Shown here: positions 26,463 to 36,922 of the stretch, piece by piece
Position numbering within the stretch: the first letter of the stretch is position 1
Layout of the letters: the number at the start of each line of letters is the position of its first letter
Origin: Trichoplax adhaerens
Lineage: Eukaryota; Placozoa; Uniplacotomia; Trichoplacea; Trichoplacidae
DNA: 64,000 nt
Assembly (NCBI RefSeq): GCF_000150275.1
Contig: NW_002060948.1
Location: 4,630,241-4,694,240 of the forward strand
Direction: 5' to 3'
The notes under the pieces: generated by a model
What the model saw: the letters and a program-made list of their open reading frames with translations, nothing else
The model's database searches: none
Told to the model about the DNA's origin: nothing
Position numbers and translations under genes: made by a program

Positions 26463-27281
26463 CATTTATAATTAGAGTAATTCCTATTGTAAGGAACTAG
26501 ATGTAATATATTATCACTATATTATATTAACCAAATTTAGATAACTATTTCTTCACGGTAGTTCGTACCGTGACAGTATGATATAAATTTTAAGTTTTTT
26601 GTAATTGAAGGTGCGGAAATTAATAGAGGAGACTGAAAAGCTTTCACCATTTGATTAAATTAATTACCAGTGAAATTGGATTTTAATTAATCGTTTCAGA
26701 ATTTATTAATAGTTAGTAAAGAAAGTAGAATAAATAGCATTATTGTAATTTTTACGGCCAAGCTATCGAGAAATTCTGTTTAACCAAATTTTATGCCCAG
26801 GCTTTCATTTCAATAGTAATCAAAAATGTCAATGTAGAACTAACTATCAGTGCAGTAGTCTTTCAAGTTTCATGAATTTTACAATACCAAAGTAATATAG
26901 CGTAATAGTGTATTAAAAATAATATTAAATTCCTGTGAATATATTTGTTGTTATATTAGCTCCAGTATCAAATTTTACACGCCCTTTCAGCTTATTCTAA
27001 TCAATTACAATTTTTACAACATAGTATAGAATATATTTGTAACAATACTAAAGAAAAAAATGAATAAGACCACGAAATAGTTAGATCAAAACTAAGGAAA
27101 TCTTGCTGCTCCATGTAAAAAAATCATTGCTCATAGGTATGTCTTCCATTGGCTCGATTCATGACAGAAAAGTCAATCTGTATACAGTCTAACATTTATA
27201 GTGATGAGCGCTGTAAAACAGTTCTTAAATTCATGATTATTGTAACAGACTTATTAGAATATAATAATCTTAATGAAATAG
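26463..27281. other. Intergenic, one perfect hairpin
   Basis: No gene seen. A perfect 8-bp inverted repeat with a 5-base loop (TCACGGTA..TACCGTGA) lies at 26553-26573. Its function is unknown and it may be chance in AT-rich DNA. Confidence 0.45.
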
Positions 27282-27429
27282 TGCGACAGATTTAAATACG
27301 GTATTAGAGTAGAAATATCTATGCTAAAATAATTTTGTTAGCCTATCCTTATTTAGTTAACTTCCAATTTAGATATGCAGTACTGTGTTTGAATATAGCT
27401 CAGGCTTTTTATGACAGTGACATATATAC

Positions 27430-28059
27430 TGTGACAGTGCTATATACTATATTAGAGTAGAAATATCTATGTTAGGATAATTCTGTTGGCCTATCCTTAT
27501 TTAGTTAAATTCTAATTTGGAAATACTGTGTTTTAATATAGCACTGACTTTTTATGACAGTGACACTTATACACATACTGAAATTAATAGTTATAATAGG
27601 GAACGCAAATCATCTACTTACAGTTTGAATCATTGTGATTGTAACTTACTTATGGTAGATTGTAAATTATCGTGAAAATGTTCCGTGATAAGACATATCG
27701 TAATCTGACTATTCTGTATTAGTCATCAGATGTCTATGTTCGTAAATACTGTTGTCTGCATTAAGGGAGCAGTAGCTAAAATTAACATCTAATTCAGTAA
27801 ATGATTCCAAAGTTAATCGTACTAACTATGACTCTTGAACTATTGAGGAATAGTATATAGATGCAGTATATCGTGTAATAAAGTAGATTCTGAAACTTAG
27901 TGTTTAACGTAAAATACGAGGCGTCTAAGTCTTTGTGTAGTCTGCTAGTAGAGCAAAAGTGTTTGTGATAGTGCAGATATCGTTTCTTGATACGTGGTTC
28001 AAGGAATTGACTTATTGATCGTACATTACGTTATCTTGTTGCAAAGCTGTTTTGTGACA
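27430..28059 (+). mobile_element. LTR-1 solo LTR nested in an older LTR-1 (630 bp)
   Basis: Full-length copy running from TGTGACAGTG to TTTTGTGACA, inserted in the 5' part of the older copy. The older LTR resumes directly after it with a tract ending ATACTGAAGTTAA, which is homologous to the matching point in the copy at 36281. The target duplication is unclear (TATAC versus TATGA). It has the LTR-1 TATA region in altered form (TATATAGA) and the conserved hairpin at 27983-28006 with one G-T wobble pair. Confidence 0.7.
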
Positions 28060-28080
28060 TATGAATATACTGAAGTTAAT

Positions 28081-28337
28081 GCCTATCTTAAATATAGAAA
28101 ATGATTAGAGCTCAGTTTGTTAGAATGCACCAGCGGCCGTTCCCAGAGAGTATAAAAGGAGCGAGCTCACAACGACTAGTTGTTCCAAAATTTAGTAGTC
28201 AAAAAGGCTCGTCGAGCAAGATAATGAACTTTTCAACTGGATACTTTTCGAGTAATTGATTACCTATACATACCCCGAGTGCACTAGGATATTAGTTACT
28301 AGAGGAGTGAACCATTCACAACGAAGAAAATTTGTGA
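28081..28337 (+). mobile_element. Unrelated insert with TATA box inside the split LTR-1
   Basis: This 257-bp block is absent from every other LTR-1 copy and has higher GC than its surroundings. It holds a canonical TATA box (TATAAAAGG, 28151-28159) followed by GAGCGAGCTC. Within it, 28118-28320 starts TGTTAGAATG and ends CATTCACA. Those are plausible LTR-like TG..CA ends with partly inverted termini, but I see no target duplication. It could be a short solo LTR of another family, captured promoter DNA or filler from repair. Nature uncertain. Confidence 0.35.
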
Positions 28338-28784
28338 CATCTACTTGCAGTTCGAATCATTGTGATTATAACTTACTTATGATAGATTGTAAATTATCGT
28401 GGAAATATCCCGTGATAGAACATATCGCAATCTGACTATTCTGTATTAGTCATAAGATGGCTATGTTCGTAAATACTATTGTCTGCATTAGGGAGCAGTA
28501 GCTAAAATTAATGTCTAATTCAGTGAATGATTCCAAAATTAATCGTACTAAGTATGACTCATGAACTATTAGGGAAGAGTATATAAATGCAGTATATCGC
28601 GTATTAAAGTCAATTCTTACACTTAGTGTTCAACGTAAAATACGAGGCGTCTAGGTTTTTGTATAGTCTGCTAGTAGAGTAAAAGTGTTCCTGATAGTGA
28701 AGATATCGTTCCTTGATACATGATCCAAGGAATTGGCTTGTTAATCGTACATTACGTTATCTTGTTGCAAAACTGTTTGTAACA

Positions 28785-29385
28785 AACAGCAAATTACACT
28801 AAGTACACTTGAGGATAAAGTGATTATGGTAAATCTTATTACAGGTAATTATAATCATAAAATGAGACAATATTTCGTTTATCACCTGATTAAAATTATA
28901 TTCTCATATTGAATTAGCTTTGAACAGCAAAATAATACAGATAAACAAACGATTTAAACATGGAGTTATAAAGGAAATAATGAAAAGAAATAATTATATG
29001 ATTATCAAACACGGAAATGATCTTTTCCAGTAAAAGAAACTGTTAATAAAATTAATATTTTTAATGATCATGATCGCGCATTGAAAATGTTCGATCGTTG
29101 ACCTTTCGAATGCCAAAAGAATATTTTTCTACAATTGAGATACATTTACGTCTGTCTTACGCCTTAATTAAATTTATATATTGAAACAATTCGTGAAGGT
29201 TACGAAATTTTCTACACTAGACTAAAATATTTTGACTATTACAAGCATTATAGAGATGATCAAATTAAAGAAACCGGCAAAATATGTCTTTGATCATAAT
29301 AATCTATCTCAATGATAAGGTTTCAACAACTAAGTTAATCTCCTAAAACTAAATATTAGCATGAAGATGATAAATAATCTAACTG
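28785..29385. other. Spacer downstream of GPCR-C, no gene seen
   Basis: AT-rich sequence between the composite LTR-1 and the 3' end of GPCR-C. No coding or RNA feature was recognised. Confidence 0.5.
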
Positions 29386-31677
29386 CTATTCGCAAGTAGA
29401 CAAATATGATTCAATGACAATTACATTTGCTGTTTGCTCATAAAATAGTCCGCTTGTATGACTAATCTCGGGCATAACTTGTTTTTCTCTACTACGAAGA
29501 AGCTTACGTATCTTATCACGGAATTTTCGATGCTTGTAAAAATAAACTATAGGATTAGTAAAGCTTCTAATATTGGTTGCGGAGACAGAAATAGATCGAA
29601 TTATTGCCGAATTTAAGCTATTATATTTCTGTGGAAATGATCCCATTAAAAATACCGGTCCATAGCTTAGAAGGAATACTCCAATAACGACTGATGCGAC
29701 CTTTATTAATTCGATATTAACAATAAATATTATCAGCTAATATCATATTTTACTCGTAATAATTGCTATGATTTTTATAAATCTAATAATGTCGTAATAA
29801 TAAAAAATATGCGCAACTTTGAAGATCGTATAATTCGGCCTGATTTAATATCTATTCTAGTTGTAAATTATCATACGAAATACGGTACCTGAAGAACGCT
29901 TTTTTGCAATAATTGGGTAGATTGTCGCTGTTCTTGTTTAGAAATAATCAGCCTAATATAAGTAAAGGATGTTATTGCAGCTACAAATGTAGCAAAAAAT
30001 AAGAATGTATTCCAAGCTATTGATGGAATTGAATACATTCGAATTCGCGATGAAATAAGGTCGTAGGGATCACCAGGCTAGATTAATACCGAAAAAAAAT
30101 TACAGATTGTCAGGCAATTTTTATTTCTGTAGAGATGGATCTAGCAAAGGGCTAAGTTGCACTGAAATTAAGATTTACTTGAGTAAGGTAAAATATTTTC
30201 TGAGTCTTTTCATCTCTAATGATAAATATTTTTATTGTATATCATTTCTGTTACTGTAGTATTTTTATGCAGATATCTTGACGGAAGTATAGATGAGAAA
30301 TAGATTCATATTAGATAATAATGAACTATAATTAAGATCTCTTGAATCAAGTTCTCTGAAGCCTCTAATTAATTTTTAAAATCTTAAGATGCTACTTGTC
30401 GGTTATAGCTACTTCGGGTATCGAATAATCGATTAAGGCTTTTAATACTGGGTAAGCAAGTTTTGCAATCATCAAATTAACTTCGAGTTGCTTAAAAAAT
30501 ATAATTAAAGGCATTTCACTGCCGTTTCCTACATATCCTAAAGATATGTGATTTAAATAAAATTTTAATATTTATTTATTAAGTTTGATAAATAGACTAA
30601 TCTCCTTTTGCGATTAAAGTGATCTTAACAATAAATTATGAAAATTTTTATCCTTGTAGAATTTAGCATCGACTTAGTCCATCTAAAATTCTTAACTACG
30701 CAAGAAAGAATACTTTGAATAGGCAGTTTCTAGAAGATAGTTAAGTAGTAAGTATTTATTCATCTTAACCGAAATTAATAACTGGTTTTGCACTTAGCTT
30801 TCAAATAATGCCTAATTACTTTAGTGCTGATTAAAAATTTAATGTATTCAGTCGGATAAGATAATGATAAATGGTACTATAATCAGAGTTATGAAAATCA
30901 ATTGTAGACTTGCAATACATGGAGAACAGTAAATCTCACGAAGAAAACTCAATATCAATCGACTATTGACTCTATAATGACATACAAACTTTGTCCAGTT
31001 TTGATATGTAATATAAGTTTAACAACATTCAGTAACAAAATAATAAAGTTATTTCATTCTAGAGTAGAATTAAAGCCTATTTACTTATATTTACTATTTA
31101 ATCGCCAATAATTATTCAATCTTACCTGAATTGATAAACAGGAGAAATATCTGGGTTGATATTGTAATTTTAACAATGTTACAGCGCTAATGGCACAGGA
31201 TAAAATCCAGCAAGAAATAACGCTGAAATAATAAATCTTCCACCTTCTTCTTGGATGTAATGGATTGGAATTGATAATAAGGGGTTTACGACGAACAGCT
31301 AAGTATCTTTCGAAACTAAGTAATATCATGAGATAGCAGTTTATGGATTCACATACCATAGATATTGCCATTACAACTTGACAGGTGTAATGTCGCACTT
31401 GACCGTACGTATTAAATTCAATAATTTCTGCAGGTATACATAAGAGACAGTTGACCAAATCAGCAATGGCTAAATGGTAAAGGAGCAAATTATTAACTGT
31501 CTCATTTGTGGTTATTGGCATTCGATTAGGTTTAAATATAATAGTAACGCAGGTATTTCCCAGAATACCCATGACCATTATCAAAGTTAGAAAAATGGTT
31601 ATAGGAATCGACAGGAATGATGGTAAGTAGTTGTTATACATTTCATAGCCAGTTAAATTGGATAAATCTGAATCCAT
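29386..31677 (-). CDS. Class A (rhodopsin-like) GPCR, GPCR-C, 3 exons
   Basis: Third orphan receptor of the set, more diverged than A and B. Exons on the minus strand are 31126-31677, 29889-30077 and 29386-29700, all phase 0, giving 351 residues. Introns are 1,048 and 188 bp. Exon 2 has no ATG-initiated frame of note and was located from splice sites. Exon 3 extends upstream of its first ATG to the acceptor at 29700. Landmarks: sequon at N7, GN at 40-41, D73, C99 with C180, ERY at 123-125 (closest of the three to DRY), W157, P202 with WN at 206-207, SYGP at 259-262, NPIVY at 296-300. The basic helix-8 region HRKFR follows TM7. Introns fall at the same points as in A and B (after the ECL2 cysteine, and just before TM6), so all three descend from one intron-bearing ancestor. 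Confidence 0.9.
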
Positions 31678-34600
31678 CTCAAATATAATTTCTGTTCTTA
31701 CCGCTGTCGCTGTTGAAGCTATGATTAGAAAATACTTGGTATTCTGCGGTTTTTAAATAGTAAAAAATAAATGGATGTTAATTTTAGCTAGAGTCGTCAG
31801 TATACAATAGATGAAAAGATGATGCTATTTAAAAGGTTAAAAATTTTTAACTTTCTATTAGAAATAGTACCAAAAATTAGAATGCTAATTCATTACAGTA
31901 ATCGATAATAATATCAATACTATTTATAATCTTGAATTATTTAACAAAAAATATAAAGAAGCTATGGTGTGAAGATTATTTGTGAAATTATATCCTATGC
32001 AGGTGTTTCATTTATTCTTCTGTTTAATTTAATCAATTCGAATAATTAGACAGACCTATAACTTAATTCTATTTTATCTTCTAAAAGTAATTTATATTAG
32101 AGGGCAATATTTAATATTACCAGTAGACATACAATAATATAAGTTTTAAAGATGCTAACTCATGTATTCGCATAAATTTAGTATCTACCCATCTCGATAT
32201 TAATGTTCTGTTGCTTCATCCAAAATTGTCAAGATACAAGTTAACTACGAGATAAGAGTATTTAACATCGATTACGCAAAAAATATGCTACAGTTTTTGA
32301 GTATACAGTATAGAATAAATATCACGCGTTAAATTGATCTAATTCATCTTTTTATTTAGCTCGTCTAATAATTAATTATACTATCAAGAAACCATTGTCT
32401 TTCTCTACATCTACATATCTGTGTACAGGCATACAGACACAGACATAGACAACACACAAAAATTACAAATAATATCCTACTTGACTACGTCTTTCCGATT
32501 AATAATAGATTAATCTTATAATAGCTTTAAATGATTGTTTGCTCGGTTTATTTTGTTTTAGTTTTAATAAAGTCAATTCAACAACTAAAGTAGATCATTG
32601 TTTTCCTTTAACGTTGTCAACAATTCATGAAATTTTCGAGATTTGTTTCCGAGCTACTTTTCGAAATTGAAAGATGTATTTTAGAATAATAAATAATTTT
32701 GACTTAAAGTCGACAATCATTAAAGAGTCAATTCACCGTTAGTAGAAAAGTTCAGGAACGGCCATTAGTTTAAGGACTAAACCGCAATGAATATGCCCTC
32801 AACGTATAACAATAACCAAATGATCTCTTTAGCTCCTTGCAAATCCATAATTTATTACAAAACATCCTGTCTCGACAAAATAGTGCGGCAATTTAAATTA
32901 AAAGTTCTAAAAAGCAGGGAAGTCAACAATTAAAATTTAATCCTATAAATTAATTAATATTTTTACATATTGTCAATTCCATTTTGTATTATCCATCTAT
33001 TTATGCTTCATCTTTCATAAATTATTCAAATATTATATTTCGCTGGCTTTCTTTAAAAATGAATATCGTACTTTTGATTTTCATTGTAGTTGTGATAAAT
33101 TATTAGGATTAGAGACTAACAGTAGCTAATTTTTCGTTAATAAGTTTGAAAAGAAACTACAGTTTTGCTTAAATGCAGTAAATCCCAGATTTACATCCTC
33201 AATTTCTTAGTCAAGTCGAATTTTCGCTATATTTACTAAAAGCTAATTTATGGCTTAATTAGGATCAATTCATGATTCACGACTATCGCTCTTTGATAAT
33301 ATCTCAATTGATTAAGTGGATATTACTAAGGTTTGAATGTATATTCAATAATAACTGCAATATCAGTATTGTCTGTAGCAACATACCTTGAGTAGCCTTG
33401 ATGAATTTACGATTTGAAAGTAAATTTTCGTTTTCTACAACTGATAATGTCAATTTCATCTTCAGATTTTTCATCACTCTTTCAGTTCTATGATGCTTCA
33501 ATTTTTAGTTGAATAACGATAATTCTTGAGAATCTTGCTCTTAATTACAATTATTTTCTTTCTTTCATCATTAGCTACAAATAATAGCAAACAATCCCTT
33601 TGCTTATTTTAAATTGTAAAAATTAATATGGGAGATAAACGCATAAATTTAATGTAAACAAATTTGCAGCTTGGAGATCTAAATCAATGATTATTATAAC
33701 AGAAACCTTGAAGAGCCACCAATACAACTCAATTAAGTGAAAAGTATTGTGCATATTTATCTATATATAGTTAGTATAATATGAGCTGCGCTCAATAACT
33801 CTTGCAATAACTATAGTATACTAATAACAATGGATATTAATTTAAAATCAAATAAATTAACCAGCTAAAGTTTGATTTAGTACATTAAATATATGTAGTA
33901 GGATAAATTATGCAGACTTCAAATTTCTGATAATAATAATTAATATACCAGATCAGCCTTATTCTTTTTAGCTAATTGCAAGGCACCCTAAATACAAGAC
34001 TTATTATTGAAATGATTAATTTGGGAAATGTATTGTTTAAGATTCTACCATTAATAGAAATTCAATGCTTTCATTTTCTATAATCTGTTTAACAGTTTGC
34101 ATGCAAGTAATTATGAATTACTCACTAGATCAATTTCATTTTTACATAATCCGTCTAAATTACTTTTATCATTTATCGCCCGCATTTTTGTTGCCTCTAA
34201 GCCCCAGACAATAAGCAATCTCTGCGTTTAAACTTTGTATCTGGATTTAAAACTAGATAAATTCGATCATGCTAATGAAAATAAATTAGAAAAATCTAGA
34301 ATTCCTATTATTAATAATTAATTTTAGTATCCTAAATAACGACAATAACTGGATAAACAATATCATTTAGCTCAATTCTTCAATTTCAATTTCTGATCAA
34401 ATTATATTCTTTAGTAGCTGTAAGCAAGAGTTTTCTTAATTAAAATTTAAAAGGTCAAATTATTTTCATGTTGGGTAATCTTTGTAAAGCGAACACAATT
34501 ATTTTACATTGTATGATTCATCAATTAAATATACATGAACGATGCCTGCTAACCTTTGACGTATTAATTACTAGAAATATTGTTAGTTGTTCCTAAATGC

Positions 34601-36280
34601 CTTGATTCATAGATTAATGGCTCGAATAGGATATTTTCTTAATTAATATCAAATATTATCCAAAATCTAAGAAGATACGGGTATTTATTTCTTTGGGGTA
34701 GCTACAGTACGTTTATCATCATAGTTATTATGTTTACATTTGTTAAGAAATTTATGGGGAGAAATATTGATAAAATCTATGGTAAACTATATTTAAAATA
34801 TGATTTAATGCTCATGCAACCTTCTGCTTAAATATTCTATAATCGTAACCCTTAAAATATGAATACAGTAGCATTTATTTATCCGTTACTAATGAATTAT
34901 AGATATTGTTAACTATATTTAAATTATTTGTTCTTACATACCAAAATCAGCTGTATTATTTTAGTTTCTCTGCAATTTTCTTATCCAGTTTAAATATTCA
35001 ATACTATATAATTGTCCACCAGATTAACGCCAAACGTAATCTAAATCCATGAAATCAGCTATTTTCCTATTCATACAGGATCGGATGTTGCCAATAATTT
35101 GCACCAAGATTTTCGTAAATATTGAAATACTGTTTATAAAGATTTCCCCTCCTTATTTCATTCAGCAATCTCATTGAATAGTAAGTTAGTTTATCTGCTA
35201 AAACTTTTACCTTTTAATAACTGGTAAATTTCAAAATCTCAACATATCCAAACTTTTTAGTATTCTTAAGTTCAATAATATATTAAAAAGTTTATTTAAA
35301 TATGCTAGCAAATTAATGTACTGTAGAAATTTTCGTTGATCTTATACTATTATAGATAAGACTCTATACTTTGTCAATTAATACCAGGTTTTTATGAATT
35401 AAATGTACTAACCAATGGCTGAAATAAATCACAAGGTTCGGGAGTAACCGTTTGCTAATCTAATCGCCTTATATAAATGTAAATTTGAAGTTTGAATAAA
35501 TTTTTAAATCAAGTAGAATAATTTCTGGTATTATCTATCAGGATAAAAATTTACGAAATATGTCCTGATATATTTTCTATAAGCTTACTGTAAATCTTTC
35601 AGTAGAAAATATTATAATTATTAATTTTTTAATAAACTCGTAGTATTGCTATCGTGCGGCTTCGAGTCGGCACCAACACTAGTAGAATTTGAAAAGAAAC
35701 TTTCAGAAAACTAATTTTGATAGTGATTCTGTACATCTTGACACTCACTAAAACATGTAAACAAAATCCAGAGCGTATATGAGTGATAATGAAAATTTTA
35801 ATACATGGTATAGTTTAAGTTATATAACTGGATGTATAAATTTGAAAGATATCATCCTTAATTATCTTTATGAAATCTTAAGGTGAATAGCTGCGGCCTT
35901 TAAACGGATTGATCTTTGCTGGAAGCATTGCATACTATAAATGACTGTGTTTTAGTGCAGGAATTACTAGAATCTATTGTCGTCTTTAACACTAATTAAT
36001 TTTCTCTCGTCAATTTAGTAAGTCTAATATAATTAAGATCTTAATTCATATTTTAATAATAGCTCAAACAATTGAAGTTTGCAGTTTGCAAGGGCAATGA
36101 ATGATAATCATTAATTATCTAAATGGAAAATGGATTACAAAAATTACTAAGCATCAATCTTGATTCAAAATCAACTTGATGAGAAGGTTTACTCATTTAA
36201 TCCTAAACTCTATCGTATTTAGTCCTTGTCTATCACTTCAAGAAGTTAATATAATAACATTCAAAATTCGAGTGATTGAT
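31678..36280. other. Intergenic, no gene seen
   Basis: About 4.6 kb upstream of GPCR-C. A short CA/ACAGA-rich low-complexity run lies near 32415-32462. The 65-codon minus-strand frame at 33304-33501 has no recognisable motif. Otherwise plain AT-rich DNA. Confidence 0.5.
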
Positions 36281-36922
36281 TGTGACAGTGTTGTATGCTG
36301 TACTGAATTTGAGTAGAAATATCTATGTTAGAATAATTTTGTCAGAATATTTTTATTAAGTTAACTTCTAATTTGGATATGAAATACTGCGTTTAAATAT
36401 AGTATTGGCTTTTTATGACAGTAGCATATATACAGTACATATACTGAAGTTAATAGTTATATTAGGGAAAGCGAATCATCTACTTACAGTTCAAATCATT
36501 GTGATTGTAACTTACTTATGATAGATTGTAAATATCGTAGAAATATCCCGTGATAGAACATATCGTAATCTAACTATTCTGTATTAGTTATCAGATATCT
36601 ATGCTCATAAATACTATTCTCTGCATTGGAGAGCGGTAGCTAAAATGAATGTCTAATTCAGTGAATGATTCCAAAGTTAATCATTTTAAGTATGTCTCAT
36701 GAACTATTGAGAAAGAGTATATAAACGCAATATATCGTGTAATAAATTTAATTCTAAAATTTAGTTTCCAACGTAAAATACGAGGCGTCTAAGTTTTTAT
36801 GTAGTCTGCTAGTAGAGAAAAGTGTTCCTGATAGTGCAGATATCGTTCCTTGTTAGGTAGTCCAAGGAATTGACTTATTGATCGTGCTTTACGTTATCTT
36901 TTTGCACAACTGTTTTGTGACA
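36281..36922 (+). mobile_element. LTR-1 solo LTR (642 bp)
   Basis: Begins TGTGACAGTG and ends TTTTGTGACA. The flanking 5-mers TTGAT (36276-36280) and TTGAA (36923-36927) agree at 4 of 5. It carries the TATA-like AGTATATAAACGC near 36715, followed shortly by TAATAAAT. The TTCCTTG/CAAGGAA hairpin at 36846-36869 keeps a 7-bp stem. It is more diverged from the 40398 and 48285 copies than those are from each other, so it is older. Confidence 0.7.

Larger units (their letters stand above)
27282..28784 (+). mobile_element. Older LTR-1 copy split by two insertions
   Basis: LTR-1 sequence is present as 27282-27429, 28060-28080 and 28338-28784, in order and on one strand. Together they make one near-complete LTR-1 starting TGCGACAG and ending TTTGTAACA. 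The outer flanks AATAG (27277-27281) and AACAG (28785-28789) agree at 4 of 5 bases, as expected of an aged target duplication. The first interruption is a complete LTR-1 (27430-28059). The second, 28081-28337, is unrelated sequence with its own TATA box that replaced about 20 bp of the LTR. The TATA-like AGTATATAAATGC and the TTCCTTG/CAAGGAA hairpin (28709-28732) are kept. Confidence 0.65.

Noticed and set aside
36281-36922. LTR-1 as a MITE or SINE
   Set aside because: TG..CA ends, 5-bp duplications and a TATA box suit an LTR better. Terminal inverted repeats are only about 7 bp and there is no A/B box pair or poly(A) tail. Not excluded with certainty.
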